DNA of 7,205 nucleotides from Rhodothermia bacterium (GTDB lineage Bacteria > Bacteroidota > Rhodothermia > Rhodothermales > JABDKH01): positions 1 through 7,205 of the forward strand of contig JAHHLP010000035.1 of assembly GCA_018679295.1 (NCBI GenBank), in the 5' to 3' direction. The position numbers and the translations under genes are program-made. Of this stretch, positions 5,555 through 7,205 are shown piece by piece. Under the pieces are notes generated by a model that did no database searches, was not told the DNA's origin, and saw only the letters and a list, made by a program, of their open reading frames with translations. How positions within the stretch are numbered: the first letter of the stretch is position 1; each line of letters opens with the position of its first letter.

Positions 5555-6712
5555 ATGGCCTATCTCTTTACCTCCGAATCCGTCTCTGAGGGACACCCGG
5601 ACAAAGTCGCAGACCAGATTTCCGATGCAATTCTGGACGCTCTCCTGTCGCAAGACCCGGAAAGCCGGGTAGCAGTCGAGACCATGGTCACCACCGGACT
5701 TGTCGTGCTTTCCGGTGAAGTACGGTCAAAAGCGATCGTGGACGTGCAGGAGATAGCGCGAGATGTAATCAGAGAGATCGGCTACAACAATCCCGCCCTC
5801 AGGTTCGACGCAGATTCGTGCGGGGTCCTGAGCAGCATCCATGAGCAAAGTGCCGACATCGCCATGGGAGTGGATGGCACTGGCGAAACCGGTGCCGGTG
5901 ACCAGGGCATGATGTTCGGGTATGCCTGCCGCGAAACGGACGAACTGATGCCGATGGCGATCACGTTTTCTCACGGACTGGTCCGGGAACTGGCTCACTT
6001 GCGCAAGCAGACCGAAGCCATGCCGTATCTCCGACCGGACTCAAAGAGCCAGGTCACGATCGAGTATGAGGACGATCGCAAGACCCCGCGCCGCGTACAC
6101 ACGGTCGTCTTGTCAACGCAGCATGATGAGGACGTCTCACAAGAGAGGATTCATCAAGACGTCCGCGAGCTTCTGATCCCACGCGTCATTCCGCAGGAGC
6201 TAATCGATGATGATGTAATTCTACACGTAAACCCGACAGGTCGATTCGTTATTGGCGGGCCGCATGGAGACGCGGGCCTCACGGGTCGCAAGATCATCGT
6301 TGATACGTACGGAGGTCGCGGTGCACATGGTGGTGGCGCGTTCTCCGGAAAGGATGCGACCAAAGTCGACAGGTCTGCCGCGTACGCGGCCCGTCACGTG
6401 GCGAAGAACCTCGTGGGAGCGGATCTAGCCGACGAAGTGGAGGTTCAGCTGGCGTATGCAATAGGCGTCTCGGAACCCGTCTCCGTAGATGTCAACAGCT
6501 TCGGGACGGGAGTGGTCAGCGATCATCATCTGGTCGAGTTGGTGAAAGAAATTTTCAGTCTCAAGCCGGCGGAGATTATCGATAGACTGGATTTAAGACA
6601 GCCGCGGTTCCGCAGCACAGCGGCGTACGGGCATTTTGGGAGATCAGAGTTTTCGTGGGAGAAATTGGACAGGGTGGATGCTCTGAAGGCGGCGGTCGCG
6701 GCCTTGGCCTAG
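5555..6712 (+). CDS. metK: S-adenosylmethionine synthetase (methionine adenosyltransferase)
   Basis: MetK makes S-adenosylmethionine from methionine and ATP, with tripolyphosphate cleavage, in the cytoplasm. The 385-residue product is of normal length and has all main motifs: SVSEGHPDKVADQISDAILD at 9-28 (catalytic His14, Asp16, Lys17), the ATP motif GAGDQGMMFGYA at 113-124, GGPHGDAGLTGRK at 234-246, the P-loop-like GGGAFSGKDATKVDRS at 259-274, and AYGHFGRSEFSWE near the C-terminus. The ATG at 5555 gives the family-typical MAYLFTSESVSEGHPD start. An in-frame GTG at 5531 adds eight residues (MHATNHTR) with no family support and no ribosome site. No Shine-Dalgarno precedes the ATG. The gene is divergent from acpP and followed by a 157-base gap before the next plus-strand gene. 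Confidence 0.98.
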   Translation: MAYLFTSESVSEGHPDKVADQISDAILDALLSQDPESRVAVETMVTTGLVVLSGEVRSKAIVDVQEIARDVIREIGYNNPALRFDADSCGVLSSIHEQSADIAMGVDGTGETGAGDQGMMFGYACRETDELMPMAITFSHGLVRELAHLRKQTEAMPYLRPDSKSQVTIEYEDDRKTPRRVHTVVLSTQHDEDVSQERIHQDVRELLIPRVIPQELIDDDVILHVNPTGRFVIGGPHGDAGLTGRKIIVDTYGGRGAHGGGAFSGKDATKVDRSAAYAARHVAKNLVGADLADEVEVQLAYAIGVSEPVSVDVNSFGTGVVSDHHLVELVKEIFSLKPAEIIDRLDLRQPRFRSTAAYGHFGRSEFSWEKLDRVDALKAAVAALA

Positions 6713-6804
6713 CACGGCTCACCACTAACTGGGGTGGCTTGATTTATAGGTGTGGCGCGATTGTCGATAAAAGAGTATAGCGAGCCCTTCTCAAGTAACA
6801 ATGT

Positions 6805-6840
6805 CCCGGCGGCCCCGGTTTGGTCCTAATAGCCGCGGGG
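6805..6840. repeat. Imperfect GC-rich inverted repeat between metK and the next gene
   Basis: CCCGGCGG (6805-6812) pairs with CCGCGGGG (6833-6840) at seven of eight positions around a 20-base spacer. It lies 92 bases after the metK stop and 29 bases before the next start. It might be a terminator stem without a T-run or a regulatory site. The rest of the 6713-6869 gap shows only a weak CACC/GGTG hairpin just after metK and no convincing promoter. Confidence 0.3.
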
Positions 6841-6869
6841 GTGCAGCCGTATTGCTGATAGCGTAATTC

Positions 6870-7205
6870 ATGCTGAGGAAAATCACTTCTGTTGCGGTCG
6901 CGTGTCTGCTGTGGTCGGGTCTGTCCGCGCAGGTCCATGCGCAGGATGTTGACCGTAGGCTTGCCGAGGAGTTGTTTCGCTCGGACGTTCGCGATGTTCT
7001 TAGCCGCGAGGATAAATCTCTCGCGATAGAAGCCCGCAGACAGGGCAACTATCGCGTGGACGTGCGGAATGGGGTAAGACGGGCTTCGTATGCGATTAGC
7101 GCGCGCGTGGCTCCGGCGGCAACACCGGTCGACGCGGCTCGAAGCTACCTCGCCGATGCGAGGGACGCGTATGGACTGGCCGAAGCCGGAGACCTGGAAC
7201 TGGTA
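6870..7205 (+). CDS. Secreted protein with FTP-like (thermolysin propeptide) N-terminus, partial at the right edge
   Basis: The frame opens with ATG at 6870 and runs 112 codons without a stop to the window edge, so the 3' end is missing. Residues 1-25 form a signal peptide: MLRK n-region, hydrophobic ITSVAVACLLWSGLSA, then a VHA/QD cleavage site. The product is therefore exported. Residues about 88-112, reading VDAARSYLADARDAYGL then LELV, resemble the FTP (fungalysin/thermolysin propeptide) motif, where an AAR.YL helix is followed by a YGL/FGL turn and an L.LV strand. Proteins with this start are usually secreted metallopeptidases of the M4 or M36 type, but the catalytic part lies outside the window, so that remains inference. 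No Shine-Dalgarno precedes the start. A wider gap separates it from metK, so it is probably its own transcription unit. Confidence 0.7.
   Translation, partial: MLRKITSVAVACLLWSGLSAQVHAQDVDRRLAEELFRSDVRDVLSREDKSLAIEARRQGNYRVDVRNGVRRASYAISARVAPAATPVDAARSYLADARDAYGLAEAGDLELV

Noticed and set aside
6744..7048. Minus-strand frames over the right edge
   Set aside because: They are antisense to a frame with a clear signal peptide and FTP-like motif, and are Arg/Ser-rich shadows.

Overview
The window looks like ordinary chromosome of a Gram-negative bacterium, most likely Bacteroidota/Rhodothermota (Salinibacter/Rhodothermus-like). This is inferred from four things. The envelope genes (a TolC-family outer-membrane channel and an MlaC-like periplasmic lipid carrier) indicate an outer membrane. 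acpP and fabF are paired. The DUF721/DciA protein is short and ends in EIVFR, as in that lineage. Several starts lack a Shine-Dalgarno sequence, and an exact TAnnTTTG (Bacteroidota-type -7 element) lies upstream of the tolC-like gene. No mobile element, CRISPR array, tRNA or rRNA was seen.

Layout. The left edge (to 383, + strand) carries an unrecognised ORF that is open to the window edge and may be the 3' end of a longer gene. Next comes a three-gene envelope operon on the minus strand, read from 3292 down to 403: a TolC-family outer-membrane protein, an MlaC/Ttg2-type phospholipid-binding protein, and a secreted DUF3047 protein whose start overlaps the mlaC stop as ATGA. Divergent from it, a small DciA-like (DUF721) gene (3396-3692, +) runs into the convergent end of a fatty-acid unit on the minus strand, acpP (5250-5008) followed by fabF (4980-3721). 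Divergent from acpP is metK (5555-6712, +), whose leader holds a clear inverted repeat. The right edge holds the first 112 codons of a secreted protein (6870 onward, +) with an FTP-like (thermolysin propeptide) N-terminus.

How the genes fit together. AcpP carries the acyl chains that FabF elongates, which supplies membrane lipid. MetK makes S-adenosylmethionine. The DciA-like protein is a candidate loader of the replicative helicase. The most interesting unit is the tolC-mlaC-DUF3047 operon. It joins an outer-membrane tunnel to a periplasmic lipid shuttle and a secreted protein of unknown function, with no MlaD/E/F or RND/adaptor genes next to it. It could be an under-described route for moving lipid across the envelope. 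This rests on gene order and family membership only.
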